Positions 45,585-54,792 of a stretch of 64,000 nt of DNA are shown piece by piece (positions within the stretch are counted from its first letter, which is position 1; the number at the start of each line of letters is the position of its first letter). Below the pieces are notes generated by a model. That model was not told the DNA's origin and did no database searches. It saw nothing but the letters and a program-made list of their open reading frames with translations. Made by a program: the position numbers and the translations under genes. The DNA comes from Marinomonas shanghaiensis (GTDB lineage: Bacteria > Pseudomonadota > Gammaproteobacteria > Pseudomonadales > Marinomonadaceae), in assembly GCF_003259175.1 (NCBI RefSeq), contig NZ_QGOK01000001.1:1-64000 (forward strand), read 5' to 3'.

Positions 45585-46880
45585 TTATTGCTGAGGTTTG
45601 TACCATTGTTCTAAGCCATCCTGTGTTTCTTTGGCGGCTTGCTCTGGCGTCATGGTGCCATTGATTACTTGGGCGCTCACATTCCAAAGCTGGCTTTCTA
45701 GATTTGGCGTACCACGAGACAGGATTTGATATGAGTTACGAATGGTCGATTCGCACTGCTGACGCCAGCTCATAAACTCTTGTGCCACGGGGTCTTTGAT
45801 GTCGATTTGATGATCTGACAAGGGGAAAAAGCCTGGTACTTCATTGGCGTAAAGTGTGGCGAATTCTTTGCTGGCCATCCAATTTAAGAAGACTTTTGCG
45901 GCTTCTTTGTTGGTAGCGTTTGCATTGATGCCAATACCCATGTCGGTGTGGTCACTGATGTAGCAAGTGTCACCCGCTTTCGCTACTGGAGGTGGAAAAG
46001 CACCAAATTCAAAATCGGCTTGATTGTTGAACGTTTGAATGTCCCAAGAGCCTGCAGGGTAAATTGCGGCACGACCTAAAGTGAAAAGATTTTGTGAATC
46101 GGAATATTTTTGTGCTTCAAAACCTCGGCCTAAATACGGTTTCCATTGGGCAAGCTCTGTCCAGGTATCCACATACGCTTTGTCGGTTAGCTTTGCTGCA
46201 CCGCTTAATAACGCCTTACGGCCTTGTTCGCCTTCCCAATAATTTGGACCGATATTTTGGAATCCCATTGTTGCGGCTTCCCATTGATCAGCCGTTCCCA
46301 TAGCTAACGGGGTGTAACGACTTTCTGATTTGATGGTATCAAGGGTTTTGAAGAATTCCGCCCGTGTTTTTGGTACAGACAGATTCAGTTCTTTGAATAT
46401 TTCTTTGTTGTAAACAAAGCCGTGAATGACCGAGGCGACCGGCATACAGAATTGGTCTTTACCGTCGTCTGTCACCCATGCGCTTTTTGCTACATCAGAA
46501 AATTGCTTTAGACCTTCTAGGTCATTTAAGTTGGCAAGATAGCCGTCTTTATAAAGATCTAATGCTGTATCGAATGGACGACAAGTGATGAGGTCGCCTG
46601 CGGAGCCAGCTTTTAATTTTGCTTGCAACGCAGAATTGTATTCTGTTGGTGGGGTGGGGGCGAAGTTTACTTTTGTATCAGGGTGGCTTTTGTTAAAAGC
46701 TGGAATGATAACATCAGACCAGATGTTCGCATCGTCACTGCGCCAGCTTTCAATAGACAAGGTGCTGGCTGCTTGAATGGTGCCTGTACTGCTCATCAGT
46801 ATGGTGGCCAGACAGGTTAACTTTAAGGCTGTGTTTATGGCTGTTTTGCTTTCAAGTGGAGCGGAATGAACATTGAACAT
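45585..46880 (-). CDS. carbohydrate ABC transporter substrate-binding protein
   Basis: A 431-residue cluster B extracellular binding protein (MalE/UgpB class). It has a Sec signal peptide (ALKLTCLATILMSSTGTIQAAS) and the typical periplasmic fold (LSIESWRSDD, AGDLITCRPFD, AIYPAGSWDIQTF, FLNWMASKEFA). Two Cys in the middle and others may form disulfides. GGAGAG precedes the start. Context with nagBKA suggests GlcNAc or chitin oligosaccharides as substrate. It is the first gene of the importer operon and divergent from nagB. Confidence 0.9.
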   Translation of the reverse strand: MFNVHSAPLESKTAINTALKLTCLATILMSSTGTIQAASTLSIESWRSDDANIWSDVIIPAFNKSHPDTKVNFAPTPPTEYNSALQAKLKAGSAGDLITCRPFDTALDLYKDGYLANLNDLEGLKQFSDVAKSAWVTDDGKDQFCMPVASVIHGFVYNKEIFKELNLSVPKTRAEFFKTLDTIKSESRYTPLAMGTADQWEAATMGFQNIGPNYWEGEQGRKALLSGAAKLTDKAYVDTWTELAQWKPYLGRGFEAQKYSDSQNLFTLGRAAIYPAGSWDIQTFNNQADFEFGAFPPPVAKAGDTCYISDHTDMGIGINANATNKEAAKVFLNWMASKEFATLYANEVPGFFPLSDHQIDIKDPVAQEFMSWRQQCESTIRNSYQILSRGTPNLESQLWNVSAQVINGTMTPEQAAKETQDGLEQWYKPQQ

Positions 46881-47103
46881 GGTGACTCTCCGTTTGTGAT
46901 TTCCAATTGTGCTTTAGGTGCTTTTTTATTAGTTTTTAACGTACTATTGGTATTTTTTAGGTATTGCTGAGTTTTGAAAATTAGCACCAATTATTCTATC
47001 AAGCAAATAAATATGACAATTTTGTGGAAAATAAATGCGCATTGGGCTTTAATTGGTTCTATATTGGTTTCTTATTTTGTTCTGATTGGGAAAGAGGGTT
47101 CCT
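46881..47103. promoter_or_regulatory. divergent promoter region, importer / nagBKA
   Basis: This AT-rich 223-base gap separates two divergent amino-sugar operons. ATTGGT occurs at 46946, 47052 and 47063, and might be part of operator sites. I found no clear palindrome that would define a GntR-type site. Confidence 0.4.
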
Positions 47104-47904
47104 ATGCAAGTAATCATTCTCTCGTCTGCTCATGATGTTGCTGTCTATGCGGCCGATCGTGTTGTTGATGTGATTAATACCAAAAAGAATCCAGTTTTAG
47201 GGTTGGCGACGGGGTCGACGCCCATTGCTTTGTATGAGGAGCTCGTAGCGCGTCATCACTCTAGGCAAGTATCGTTTCGTCAAACGGTCAGTTTTAATTT
47301 GGATGAATACATTGGTATTGCCGATTCCCATGAGCAGAGTTATCGCACCTTTATGAATCAACATTTGTTTAATGCGATTGATATCATGCCGACAAACACG
47401 CATGTTCCATTGGCGCAGAGCAAAGAGGTTGCGGTGTTAAAGAAAAGTGCCCAAGACTATGAAGCGAGTATTCAACAAGCTGGGGGAATAGATCTGCAAA
47501 TTTTAGGTATTGGCTTAAATGGTCACATCGGTTTTAACGAGCCAACTTCCAGCTTTGCGTCACGAACGCGTATTAAAACCTTGTCAGAATCAACGGTTGC
47601 TGCGAATAAGCGTTTTTTTAAAGCTGGAGAATATCAACCTGAGTTAGCTCTAACCATGGGTATTGGTACTATTTTGGACAGCCGAGCGGTGTTGTTAATG
47701 GCCACAGGAAAAGCCAAAGCGGAAGCGGTAAAAGCCATGATCGAAGGGCCGATCTCTGCAATGTGTCCTGCGTCGGCACTGCAGCTGCACGAAGCGGCAA
47801 CCATCGTATTGGATGAAGAGGCGGCTAGTTTGTTAGCGTTAAAAGAGTACTACCAATGGTGCGAGTTGAAACGCCAGCAATTGCACGAGGGAAGTTTGAT
47901 ATGA
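47104..47904 (+). CDS. nagB: glucosamine-6-phosphate deaminase NagB
   Basis: A 266-residue enzyme, the same length as E. coli NagB, that converts glucosamine-6-phosphate to fructose-6-phosphate and ammonia. Motifs are LGLATGSTP, SFNLDEYIG (catalytic Asp), GIGLNGHIGFNEP and the LTMGIGTIL segment. The ATG at 47104 has AGAGGG upstream; a TTG at 47086 is less likely. The stop overlaps the kinase start (ATGA). It is the first gene of nagB-nagK-nagA. Confidence 0.95.
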   Translation: MQVIILSSAHDVAVYAADRVVDVINTKKNPVLGLATGSTPIALYEELVARHHSRQVSFRQTVSFNLDEYIGIADSHEQSYRTFMNQHLFNAIDIMPTNTHVPLAQSKEVAVLKKSAQDYEASIQQAGGIDLQILGIGLNGHIGFNEPTSSFASRTRIKTLSESTVAANKRFFKAGEYQPELALTMGIGTILDSRAVLLMATGKAKAEAVKAMIEGPISAMCPASALQLHEAATIVLDEEAASLLALKEYYQWCELKRQQLHEGSLI

Positions 47905-48782
47905 GTGGTTTATACATTGGTATTGATGGTGGCGGCACTTTTTGTCGCGCTCGTTTGGTGGACTCTAATGACAATGTCTTGGGCGAAGCCGTCGGTGGTT
48001 CGGGCAATCCAAGAATCGGAATTGAAGCGGCATGGCAAAACATTATTAACGCTTGTCTAGAAGCCTGTCACCAAGGCAATGTTCCTCGTGAAATGTATTC
48101 GAAAATCACGCTAGGTCTTGGATTAGCAGGAGCCAATCAGCCATTAGAGCAAGAACTGGTGATTGCTCAAAAGTCTCCATTTGGGCAGCGATACTTATTA
48201 ACCGATGCGCACGCTGCGTGTCTGGGCGCGTTTAACGGTGAAGAAGGGGCGTTATTGATATTGGGCACGGGCAGTTGCGGTGTGGTGTATCAAAATGAAA
48301 GATTCAGTATTGTCGGTGGTTGGGGCTTTCCGCTATCGGATCAAGGTAGCGGAGCGCGTATTGGCCTATCTGCACTAGAATATTCACTGGCTGCACTGGA
48401 TGGGATTTCGCCGTCGACGCCTTTTACGGACAGTATTAACGCTGAATTTTCGTTGTCAGCAGAAGCGTATGTTTTGTATCAAAATCGTTCGCCATTACCC
48501 AAAGAATACGGGGCTTTTGCTGTGCAAGTGTTTCAATTCGCCCAACAAAAAGACCCTATAGCCCTGAAAATTATCCAGCAGCAAGTGGAATGGGTAAGCC
48601 AATATTTAGACGCTTTGATAGCGAAAGGTGCGCAGAAAATAGTGTTAGTGGGCGGCGTGTCGGAGGCCATTCTGACCTATTTGCCGGAACGTTTTTCGGC
48701 CTACTTTTGTCAACCACAAGGTGATGCTATGGCGGGGGCCATTTTGATGGCCAAAGCGCAAATAGGGAGAAAGGCAATATGA
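47901..48782 (+). CDS. nagK: N-acetylglucosamine kinase, BadF/BadG family
   Basis: A 293-residue sugar kinase of the BadF/BadG/BcrA/BcrD ATPase superfamily: phosphate loops GIDGGGTFCRARLVD and LGTGSCGVVY, then GGWGFPLSDQGSGARIG and VLVGGVSEA. It phosphorylates GlcNAc to GlcNAc-6-phosphate. The presence of a kinase rather than a PTS component fits entry through the ABC importer. ATGA overlaps with nagB and nagA show tight coupling; GAGGGA precedes its start. Confidence 0.9.
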   Translation: MSGLYIGIDGGGTFCRARLVDSNDNVLGEAVGGSGNPRIGIEAAWQNIINACLEACHQGNVPREMYSKITLGLGLAGANQPLEQELVIAQKSPFGQRYLLTDAHAACLGAFNGEEGALLILGTGSCGVVYQNERFSIVGGWGFPLSDQGSGARIGLSALEYSLAALDGISPSTPFTDSINAEFSLSAEAYVLYQNRSPLPKEYGAFAVQVFQFAQQKDPIALKIIQQQVEWVSQYLDALIAKGAQKIVLVGGVSEAILTYLPERFSAYFCQPQGDAMAGAILMAKAQIGRKAI

Positions 48783-49930
48783 TGGATCAGGAAGTGTTAA
48801 GCGTTTTTGCAAAACGTCTGTTCGATGGCGAGCAATGGCTAACGAACCAACAGGTTATATGGAAAGGACAGATGATTGAATCTGTTAAGTCGGCAGCCAT
48901 GCCCCTTAATGGGGAAATGGAGATTTTTGATGTATTGGCGCCTGGTTTTATCGATGTGCACGTAAATGGCGGTGGTGGTGCCTTGTTTAACCACACGCCA
49001 ACGATTGAAACATTGGCGCGCATGGTGGCGGTGCATGCTCAATTCGGTACTGTGGCCATGATGCCGACATTGATATCGGATGATTATGAGATCATGTCGC
49101 AAGCTCATCATGCGGTTTGCCAAGCGCTGGAACAAACTATGGCGGGGATTTTAGGCATGCATTATGAAGGCCCTTATCTTAATCCCATCCGCAAAGGCGT
49201 TCATAATGAATCTAAATTGCGCAAACCCACAGAAGGTAAGCTTGCCACGCTATTAGAAGTGAGTCGTAGTGGCAAACTTATGGTGACTTTGGCGCCAGAG
49301 CAAGTGCCAGAAGGCTTTATCGAATGGCTAGTGTCGCAAGGCGTGATTGTCTGCATTGGTCATTCTGCGGCAAGCTATGATCAAGCGAGACGAGCGGTAG
49401 AGAGTGGCGCGCGTGGTTTTACGCATTTGTTTAATGCTATGACACCCTTAGTCAGTCGTGAGCCTGGTGTGGTGGGGGCAGCATTGCAAACGGATAAACC
49501 AACCTGGTGCGGATTAATCGCCGATGGCCACCATGTTCATCCTGCCAGTATGCGAGTCGCTGTTGCTGCAAAAGGCTGTGAGCATATGCTTTTAGTCACC
49601 GATGCCATTCAGAGTGTGGGTTCAGAAGCAAAAGAAATGCCTTTCTTGGGTAAAAAGGTGCTGCGTAGCGAAGGCAAAGTCACCACCGAAGACGGCACGC
49701 TAGCGGGTTCGGATTTGGATATGGCAACCGCTGTACGTAATACGATTAATTTAATCGGCCGAACATCCACGGAAGCTTTACAGATGGCGTCTTTAAGGCC
49801 AGCTGAGTTTTTAGGCATAGACCAAGAATTTGGTCGTATTAAAGCGGGATATAGAGCGAGCATAGTGGCACTTAATACTGATTTTTTTGTCACCGCAACC
49901 TGGATCGATGGACAAAAAGTGTGGGGGTAG
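48779..49930 (+). CDS. nagA: N-acetylglucosamine-6-phosphate deacetylase NagA
   Basis: A 383-residue metal-dependent amidohydrolase that removes acetate from GlcNAc-6-phosphate, feeding NagB. Motifs are PGFIDVHVNGGGG (metal site), MHYEGPYLNP, CIGHSAASYD, HLFNAMTPL and LVTDAIQS (catalytic Asp), with DGTLAGSDLDM near the end. Starts ATG ATG; the first overlaps the kinase stop. It is the last gene of the operon. Confidence 0.95.
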   Translation: MMDQEVLSVFAKRLFDGEQWLTNQQVIWKGQMIESVKSAAMPLNGEMEIFDVLAPGFIDVHVNGGGGALFNHTPTIETLARMVAVHAQFGTVAMMPTLISDDYEIMSQAHHAVCQALEQTMAGILGMHYEGPYLNPIRKGVHNESKLRKPTEGKLATLLEVSRSGKLMVTLAPEQVPEGFIEWLVSQGVIVCIGHSAASYDQARRAVESGARGFTHLFNAMTPLVSREPGVVGAALQTDKPTWCGLIADGHHVHPASMRVAVAAKGCEHMLLVTDAIQSVGSEAKEMPFLGKKVLRSEGKVTTEDGTLAGSDLDMATAVRNTINLIGRTSTEALQMASLRPAEFLGIDQEFGRIKAGYRASIVALNTDFFVTATWIDGQKVWG

Positions 49931-50147
49931 GTGGCTGTCTATTTTCAAGTAAATGGAAATAAAGCTATCTATCTGAGTGTGATGCCTATAGTATGACCTC
50001 TCCAGCTAGAAAGAAGTCTATAATTATTAACTCTGCAATACGTTGTTTTATTCATAAAATCCTCGTCCTGAAAGTTTCTAAGTACCAGTCTATTTTTTTT
50101 GCAAAATCGGTCTTTAACAAGACTATCCAAACTTCAGGAAAATATTT

Positions 50148-50357
50148 ATGTCTAATACAGTAAAAGGAACCGTTAAGTGGTTCAACGAAACAAAAGGTTT
50201 TGGTTTCATCGAGCAAGCGTCTGGCCCAGATGTGTTCGCACATTTTAGCGCTATTGTAAGCTCTGGATTCAAAACATTGGCTGAAGGCCAACAAGTAGAA
50301 TTCGTTGTGACTGCTGGCCAAAAAGGTCCTCAAGCAGAAAATATTACAGTACTTTAA
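50148..50357 (+). CDS. cold-shock protein, CspA family
   Basis: A 69-residue single-OB-fold nucleic-acid chaperone. RNP1 is KGFGFI and RNP2 is VFAHFSAI; the start [13 protein letters not shown] is typical. In RNP2 many homologues have VFVHF or IFAHY; this one has VFAHF. AGGA lies eight bases before the ATG, and a 5' leader over 150 bases long without any gene is suggestive of cold-shock mRNA control. It is monocistronic with its own terminator. Confidence 0.95.
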   Translation: MSNTVKGTVKWFNETKGFGFIEQASGPDVFAHFSAIVSSGFKTLAEGQQVEFVVTAGQKGPQAENITVL

Positions 50358-50376
50358 TTAGCTACTAAGCATATTT

Positions 50377-50413
50377 AAAAAAGGGTAAGTTCTTCGGAGC
50401 TTGCCCTTTTTTT
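50377..50413 (+). terminator. terminator of the cold-shock gene with a UUCG loop
   Basis: AAAAAAGGGTAAGTTC and GAGCTTGCCCTTTTTT pair around a TTCG tetraloop, with two G-U wobbles, followed by a T-run. Confidence 0.88.
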
Positions 50414-50571
50414 ATATTTTTCAACCCAAGCTTCATGACCTCACCTTCGCTCGTCCTCCATTTTCCTAACCTAAAATATCTGAAACTTTTCCTACTGTTG
50501 TTACGTATTTCTAAAGAGACATAAAGTGTGTCGTTGTGACACTCAATGCATCACTGTGTAAGGAGTAATGT

Positions 50572-51060
50572 ATGAATCGTCGATATTTTCTGCTTCAAGC
50601 GGCCTGCCTAGTTGGCGTTGCAAAAACATTTAATGTATCTGTTTCGAGCATGGCGCTGGCGTCTGACTCAACCTTTGAAGTGGTTCGTACCAAGAAAGAG
50701 TGGCAAGCAAGATTAAGCGATTTTGAATATCAAGTGATGAGAGAAGAAAAGACAGAGCGAGCAGGGTCAAGCGCTTTATTAAATGAAAAGCGGGCAGGGG
50801 TTTATCACTGTAAAGGCTGCGATCTCCCCTTGTATCCTAGTCAGACTAAATATGAAAGTGGTACGGGTTGGCCAAGTTTTTACGATAGTTTGCCTAATGC
50901 CATTGGCACAAAAGAAGACAATGGTTTCTTCATGACACGCACCGAAGTGCACTGTCGTCGTTGTGGTAGTCATCTTGGGCATATTTTCGAAGATGGTCCA
51001 GCACCAACGGGACTGCGTCATTGTTTAAATGGTGTTTCTCTCGTGTTCCAACCGACTTAA
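50572..51060 (+). CDS. msrB: exported peptide-methionine (R)-S-oxide reductase MsrB
   Basis: A 162-residue MsrB with an N-terminal export signal (MNRRYFLLQAACLVGVAKTF, with an RR that could be Tat-like). The enzyme domain has both zinc CxxC pairs (CKGC, CRRC), GTGWPSFY, HLGHIFEDGPAPTGLRHC and the catalytic Cys in RHCLNG. It repairs oxidised methionine in proteins, here probably in the periplasm. The ATG has AAGGAG upstream. It seems monocistronic. Most bacterial MsrB proteins are cytoplasmic, so the exported form is notable. Confidence 0.9.
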   Translation: MNRRYFLLQAACLVGVAKTFNVSVSSMALASDSTFEVVRTKKEWQARLSDFEYQVMREEKTERAGSSALLNEKRAGVYHCKGCDLPLYPSQTKYESGTGWPSFYDSLPNAIGTKEDNGFFMTRTEVHCRRCGSHLGHIFEDGPAPTGLRHCLNGVSLVFQPT

Positions 51061-51164
51061 ATTTTATGGTTAATTTTTTTTAAACCTGAAACCTTTTTGA
51101 ATCCACACCGTATCTTTTTATAACCATGACGCATTGTTATGGACAATCAGACTGGAGAATAACA

Positions 51165-51737
51165 ATGAAATTATTAAGTCTTGTTTCTGCTGCGACAATC
51201 ATGACCCTTGCTGGTTGTTCTGCTGGAGGTATGAAGAGTGCCGATGAAAATACCAATCCAATGGTTGGTGGTGCTCCTATGTATGCGAGCAAAAATATCA
51301 TAGAAAATGCGGTGAACTCAAAAGACCATACCACCCTCGTTGCGGCGGTAAAAGCAGCCGGTTTAGTTGAAACATTGCAAGGCCCTGGTCCTTTTACCGT
51401 CTTTGCACCAACGAATGCAGCGTTTGATAAGTTGCCAGAAGGTGCCGTGTCGACTCTTCTAAAACCAGAAAACAAAGCGGCCTTGGCGAAGGTGTTAGCC
51501 TGTCATGTCGTAAAAGCCGATGCTTTATCTGGCGCGATCAAAACGATGATTGATGATGACAAGGGCAAACACCCAGTGCCTACTGTCGGTGGATGCACAT
51601 TAATGGCGACTTACATGGGCGATAAAATTATGCTTGAAGACGAAAATGGTCGTGTTGCCCACGTGACCATTGCCGATGTTAAACAATCCAATGGCGTTAT
51701 TCATGTGGTTGATGCGGTACTTTTACCTAAGCAATAA
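51165..51737 (+). CDS. fasciclin-domain lipoprotein
   Basis: A 190-residue lipoprotein. Signal and lipobox (MTLAGC) are followed by one FAS1 (fasciclin) domain: NIIENAVNSKDHTTLVAAV, GPFTVFAPTNAAFDKLP, LLKPENKAALAKVLACHVV and NGVIHVVDAVLLPK, both conserved H1 and H2 regions. FAS1 domains often mediate adhesion or surface binding; the role here is not known. GGAG lies nine bases before the ATG at 51165; the frame is open further upstream but lacks a site. A strong terminator follows. Confidence 0.92.
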   Translation: MKLLSLVSAATIMTLAGCSAGGMKSADENTNPMVGGAPMYASKNIIENAVNSKDHTTLVAAVKAAGLVETLQGPGPFTVFAPTNAAFDKLPEGAVSTLLKPENKAALAKVLACHVVKADALSGAIKTMIDDDKGKHPVPTVGGCTLMATYMGDKIMLEDENGRVAHVTIADVKQSNGVIHVVDAVLLPKQ

Positions 51738-51778
51738 GCGCCAGAACGCCAACAATGATTACGTGGTACAACCACCTG

Positions 51779-51812
51779 CTTGGTCTCTAGCTGGATAGAG
51801 ACCAAGTTTTTT
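51779..51812. terminator. terminator after the fasciclin gene
   Basis: Perfect 11-base arms CTTGGTCTCTA / TAGAGACCAAG with a six-base loop and a T-run. The transporter gene ends just beyond on the other strand. Confidence 0.9.
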
Positions 51813-52750
51813 CAGAGTTGAGTGTGTCTACTTTTCCTAGAAGCCATGATGCTTGCGATTAAAATGCAACCTCCGCCAATCATTTGTACTGTATTCAGCG
51901 ATTCCCCTAACCAGAAATACGCAAATAAAGCGCCAAAGGCGGGTTCTGACCCTGTGAGCAGGGCGACTCGTGATGGGCTAGTGTGTTTGACACCGAAGTT
52001 TTGTGCAAACAAGGCAAAGACAGTGCAGAAGAGTGCGAGATAAAAGGCCGCCAGCCAAAAAGTCATATTAGCTGGAAAGAGTTGCTCTATCGAATGGTCA
52101 TTGCTTAAAAAAATCAATAAAGCACCAAGGGTAACGACATTAGCTTGAATGCTGGTCGTACTGAGTGCTGAGAGTGTTTTTCCTTTCAATAGCGTTTTGG
52201 TGGTGACGACCATGCAGGCGCGCAAAAACGCGGCGAGTAAAATACAGCCGTCACCCTTGTTGAGCTCTAAAGACAGAAAGTCAAAAGCGTTTGAATTTGT
52301 GTTTTGAGTGGTCAATAAGAAGACGCCGACCAATGACAGTAAGGCAAACATGACAATGTTCGCGCTGGGTAGCTTTCGCTCTGTGATGGCTTCGACAAAG
52401 GGAGTAATAAGTACACATAGACTAATTAAAAAAGCGGCTTTTGAGGCTGTGGTGTGAAAGACACCATAGATTTCCGCAAGGAAAATGCACAATAAAATGC
52501 CGCCTGTTGGCACAGCAAATTTCCAATCTTTTATTAATCCTTTGCGCAGCTCTTTGATAAAAATGGGAGCGAGTATGAGCGATGTTAAACCAAAGCGAAT
52601 CACGATAAAGGCCAGTACACCTGTGTAAAGTAAGGCCTCTTTTGTAATGCCATAGCTTGTTCCCCAAAAAAAAGCGGTCAACAAAAGGGATAATTCTGCC
52701 ATGGGAAATTTTGACAGGATGAAGGGGGTGTTAAGTGTTTTTGATTGCAT
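51812..52750 (-). CDS. EamA-family (DMT) transporter
   Basis: A 312-residue drug/metabolite transporter with about ten hydrophobic segments in two EamA repeats. The first begins LLTAFFWGTSYGITKEAL; the second ends TGSEPAFGALFAYFWLGESL, a typical EamA signature. The family exports amino acids or other metabolites; the substrate is not predictable. It is divergent from a LysR gene 97 bases away, its likely regulator. Confidence 0.88.
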   Translation of the reverse strand: MQSKTLNTPFILSKFPMAELSLLLTAFFWGTSYGITKEALLYTGVLAFIVIRFGLTSLILAPIFIKELRKGLIKDWKFAVPTGGILLCIFLAEIYGVFHTTASKAAFLISLCVLITPFVEAITERKLPSANIVMFALLSLVGVFLLTTQNTNSNAFDFLSLELNKGDGCILLAAFLRACMVVTTKTLLKGKTLSALSTTSIQANVVTLGALLIFLSNDHSIEQLFPANMTFWLAAFYLALFCTVFALFAQNFGVKHTSPSRVALLTGSEPAFGALFAYFWLGESLNTVQMIGGGCILIASIMASRKSRHTQL

Positions 52751-52847
52751 GTTTTTCTCGAAAATATGGGTGAGTGATGTGAGAAAGCATGCTAACTTGT
52801 GTTTATATGAAAGATAATTGGCTCAATAATCAAAAGACTTATGATTC

Positions 52848-53765
52848 ATGGACACAAATAAATTGATTGCCTTGCTGCCTGATATGGCTGCGTTTGTTGC
52901 TGTGGTAGAAACGGGCAGCTTTACTAAAGCCGCGCTGAAGCTTGGTGTGACGCCATCTGGGGTGAGTCGACAAGTGTCTCGAATGGAGACGGCCTTGTCG
53001 GCGGTGTTAATAGAGCGTACCACACGACAACAAACCCTTACATTGGTGGGTAGAGCGGTGTATGAACAGTGTCGTCAAATGTTAGACAGCGCAAAAGAAG
53101 CGGTTGTCGCCTCTGAAAATAATGCCAACGAGGCGTCCGGCCGTTTGCGTATTGCCGCGCCAGATTCATTGGCAAGGCAAGTATTAGAGCCCTTATTGAT
53201 GGAGTTTATGGCTTTATATCCCGCAATTTCGTTACAGGTTCAGGTGACGGATTTGCGCGTTGATCCAGCGTATCAGAATGTGGATCTGGTGTTTTATGTG
53301 GCTGAAAAGCCCTACGAGCACTTAGTGTGTAAAACTTTGGGCGGAGTTCGCTCTATTCTTTGCGCAAGCTCACACTATTTGGCTGAATACGGTGTGCCAA
53401 ATTCGCTTGAAGACTTGGCCAACCATCGTTGTTTACCACTTGGATTATTCGATGGTGATAATGTCTGGGCTTTCACTCAAGGTATGCGAAAGTTGGTTGT
53501 TAAAGTTGATGGACGCTACATCAATAACGATGCCGAAATGCGTTTAAAAGGGGTAAGGCAAGGTTTTGGCATTGCACCTTTTCCAGATTTTGTTGTGCGG
53601 GAGTCGTTAGAAAAAGGCGAGGTCGTTCAGGTATTAGCAGATTGGCAACTGAACAGTGATTTTCAAGGGGGCATTCACATGCAGTTTCCTGCGATGCGAT
53701 TCATGCCCAATAAACTTCGAGTGTTTATCGATTTTATGGAAAAACGCTGGGCAGATTCTGTTTAA
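52848..53765 (+). CDS. LysR-family transcriptional regulator
   Basis: A 305-residue LTTR. The N-terminal helix-turn-helix is clear (FVAVVETGSFTKAALKLGVTPSGVSRQVSRME) and the rest is a two-lobe effector-binding domain (GRLRIAAPDSLARQVLEPLL). It lies divergent from the EamA transporter and most likely controls it and itself. Its last four bases overlap the end of the convergent map gene. Confidence 0.92.
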   Translation: MDTNKLIALLPDMAAFVAVVETGSFTKAALKLGVTPSGVSRQVSRMETALSAVLIERTTRQQTLTLVGRAVYEQCRQMLDSAKEAVVASENNANEASGRLRIAAPDSLARQVLEPLLMEFMALYPAISLQVQVTDLRVDPAYQNVDLVFYVAEKPYEHLVCKTLGGVRSILCASSHYLAEYGVPNSLEDLANHRCLPLGLFDGDNVWAFTQGMRKLVVKVDGRYINNDAEMRLKGVRQGFGIAPFPDFVVRESLEKGEVVQVLADWQLNSDFQGGIHMQFPAMRFMPNKLRVFIDFMEKRWADSV

Positions 53766-54547
53766 GACTGTCCATATTGTAAGATTTCTTCGTCTCTCAA
53801 GGTCAGTACTTCATATCCTGTTGGTGTGACGAGCACGGTGTGTTCCCATTGTGCGGATAATTTTTTATCCGCTGTTACTACCGTCCAGCCGTCTTTTTTT
53901 GTCTTGGTTTTGGCTTTGCCTTGGTTGATCATGGGTTCAACAGTGAAGGTCATGCCAGCTTCCAGAATCATCCCCGTTCCTGTTTTGCCGTAATGCAGCA
54001 CTTGTGGCTCTTCATGCATTTCGCGGCCAATGCCATGACCACAATATTCTTTGACCACTGAGTAACCTTTGCTTTCCGCTAAGGTTTGAATCGCTGCGCC
54101 GATATCTCCTAAGGTTGCGCCGGGTTTTACTTTTTTGATGCCCGCCCACATCGCATCATAGGTAGTTTTGACTAGGCGTTTGGCAATGGGGTTGGCGTCG
54201 CTCATAACATACATCTTGCTGGAATCGGCGATAAAGCCGTTTTTTTCTAGGGTGATGTCTAGGTTGATAATGTCTTTTGCTTTGAGCGTCTGGTTTTTGC
54301 TTGGCACACCATGACAAACGACTTCATTAATCGACGAGTTAAGCACAAACTCATAACCGTATTGTCCTAGACTTGCCGGCCTGGCGTTCAGTTCATTGCG
54401 AATAAAGTCTTCGACTTCGTTATTAATCTCTAAGGTCGAAACGCCTTCTTTGACAAAATCATCGAGCATATGAAATACGCGGGCTAATAGCTTGCCAGAC
54501 TCACGCATAAGCTCAATCTCTTCTGCGCTCTTAATATGCACTTGCAT
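53762..54547 (-). CDS. map: type I methionine aminopeptidase
   Basis: A 261-residue enzyme that removes initiator Met. The five metal ligands are visible in context: NLDITLEKNGFIADSS (Asp), later Asp-containing loop, GHGIGREMHEEP (His), TVEPMI (Glu) and the final Glu in QWEHTVLVT. ProNAGGALASN-type substrate His is in CHGVPSK. One ligand position that is usually a second Asp reads as Ser or is shifted (ADSSKMY), so metal binding should be checked. It sits one base downstream of a ParD-like gene, so it is probably a second, operon-encoded Map rather than the one near rpsB. Confidence 0.88.
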   Translation of the reverse strand: MQVHIKSAEEIELMRESGKLLARVFHMLDDFVKEGVSTLEINNEVEDFIRNELNARPASLGQYGYEFVLNSSINEVVCHGVPSKNQTLKAKDIINLDITLEKNGFIADSSKMYVMSDANPIAKRLVKTTYDAMWAGIKKVKPGATLGDIGAAIQTLAESKGYSVVKEYCGHGIGREMHEEPQVLHYGKTGTGMILEAGMTFTVEPMINQGKAKTKTKKDGWTVVTADKKLSAQWEHTVLVTPTGYEVLTLRDEEILQYGQS

Positions 54548-54548
54548 G

Positions 54549-54755
54549 TTATTTAACCGCTTTTAATGGTGCTTCTGTATTGGCATTAGCCAGTTCATTG
54601 GCAATCAATTCAGAAAAGGTGAGCGTGGGATTGAGTTCTGCAAGACGTCCCATTTTGATCCAGAATTCGGCTTGTGCATTGATAGAGCGAGACATGACAT
54701 GGCAGCTTTTGCGGATGTCATCGTGAAGTTCGTCGGAGATTTTAATAATACCCAT
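54549..54755 (-). CDS. ParD-like small DNA-binding protein
   Basis: A 68-residue protein of the ParD-like family: MGIIKISDELHDDIRKSC (ribbon-helix-helix start), then MSRSINAQAEFWIKMGRLAE. It resembles type II antitoxins, but no ParE or other small toxin is adjacent; the partner is map, one base downstream. A perfect inverted repeat lies five bases before the start, in the place of an autoregulatory operator. Start 54755 begins the conserved fold; a longer frame to 54815 would read through the operator. Confidence 0.8.
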   Translation of the reverse strand: MGIIKISDELHDDIRKSCHVMSRSINAQAEFWIKMGRLAELNPTLTFSELIANELANANTEAPLKAVK

Positions 54756-54759
54756 AAGA

Positions 54760-54792
54760 TATGATCCATATATAAAGTGTATATGGATCATA
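54760..54792. promoter_or_regulatory. perfect inverted-repeat operator of the ParD-like/map pair
   Basis: TATGATCCATAT (54760-54771) and ATATGGATCATA (54781-54792) are perfect 12-base inverted repeats with a nine-base spacer, directly before the ParD-like start. A ribbon-helix-helix repressor dimer pair could bind here. There is no T-run, so a terminator is less likely. Confidence 0.75.
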
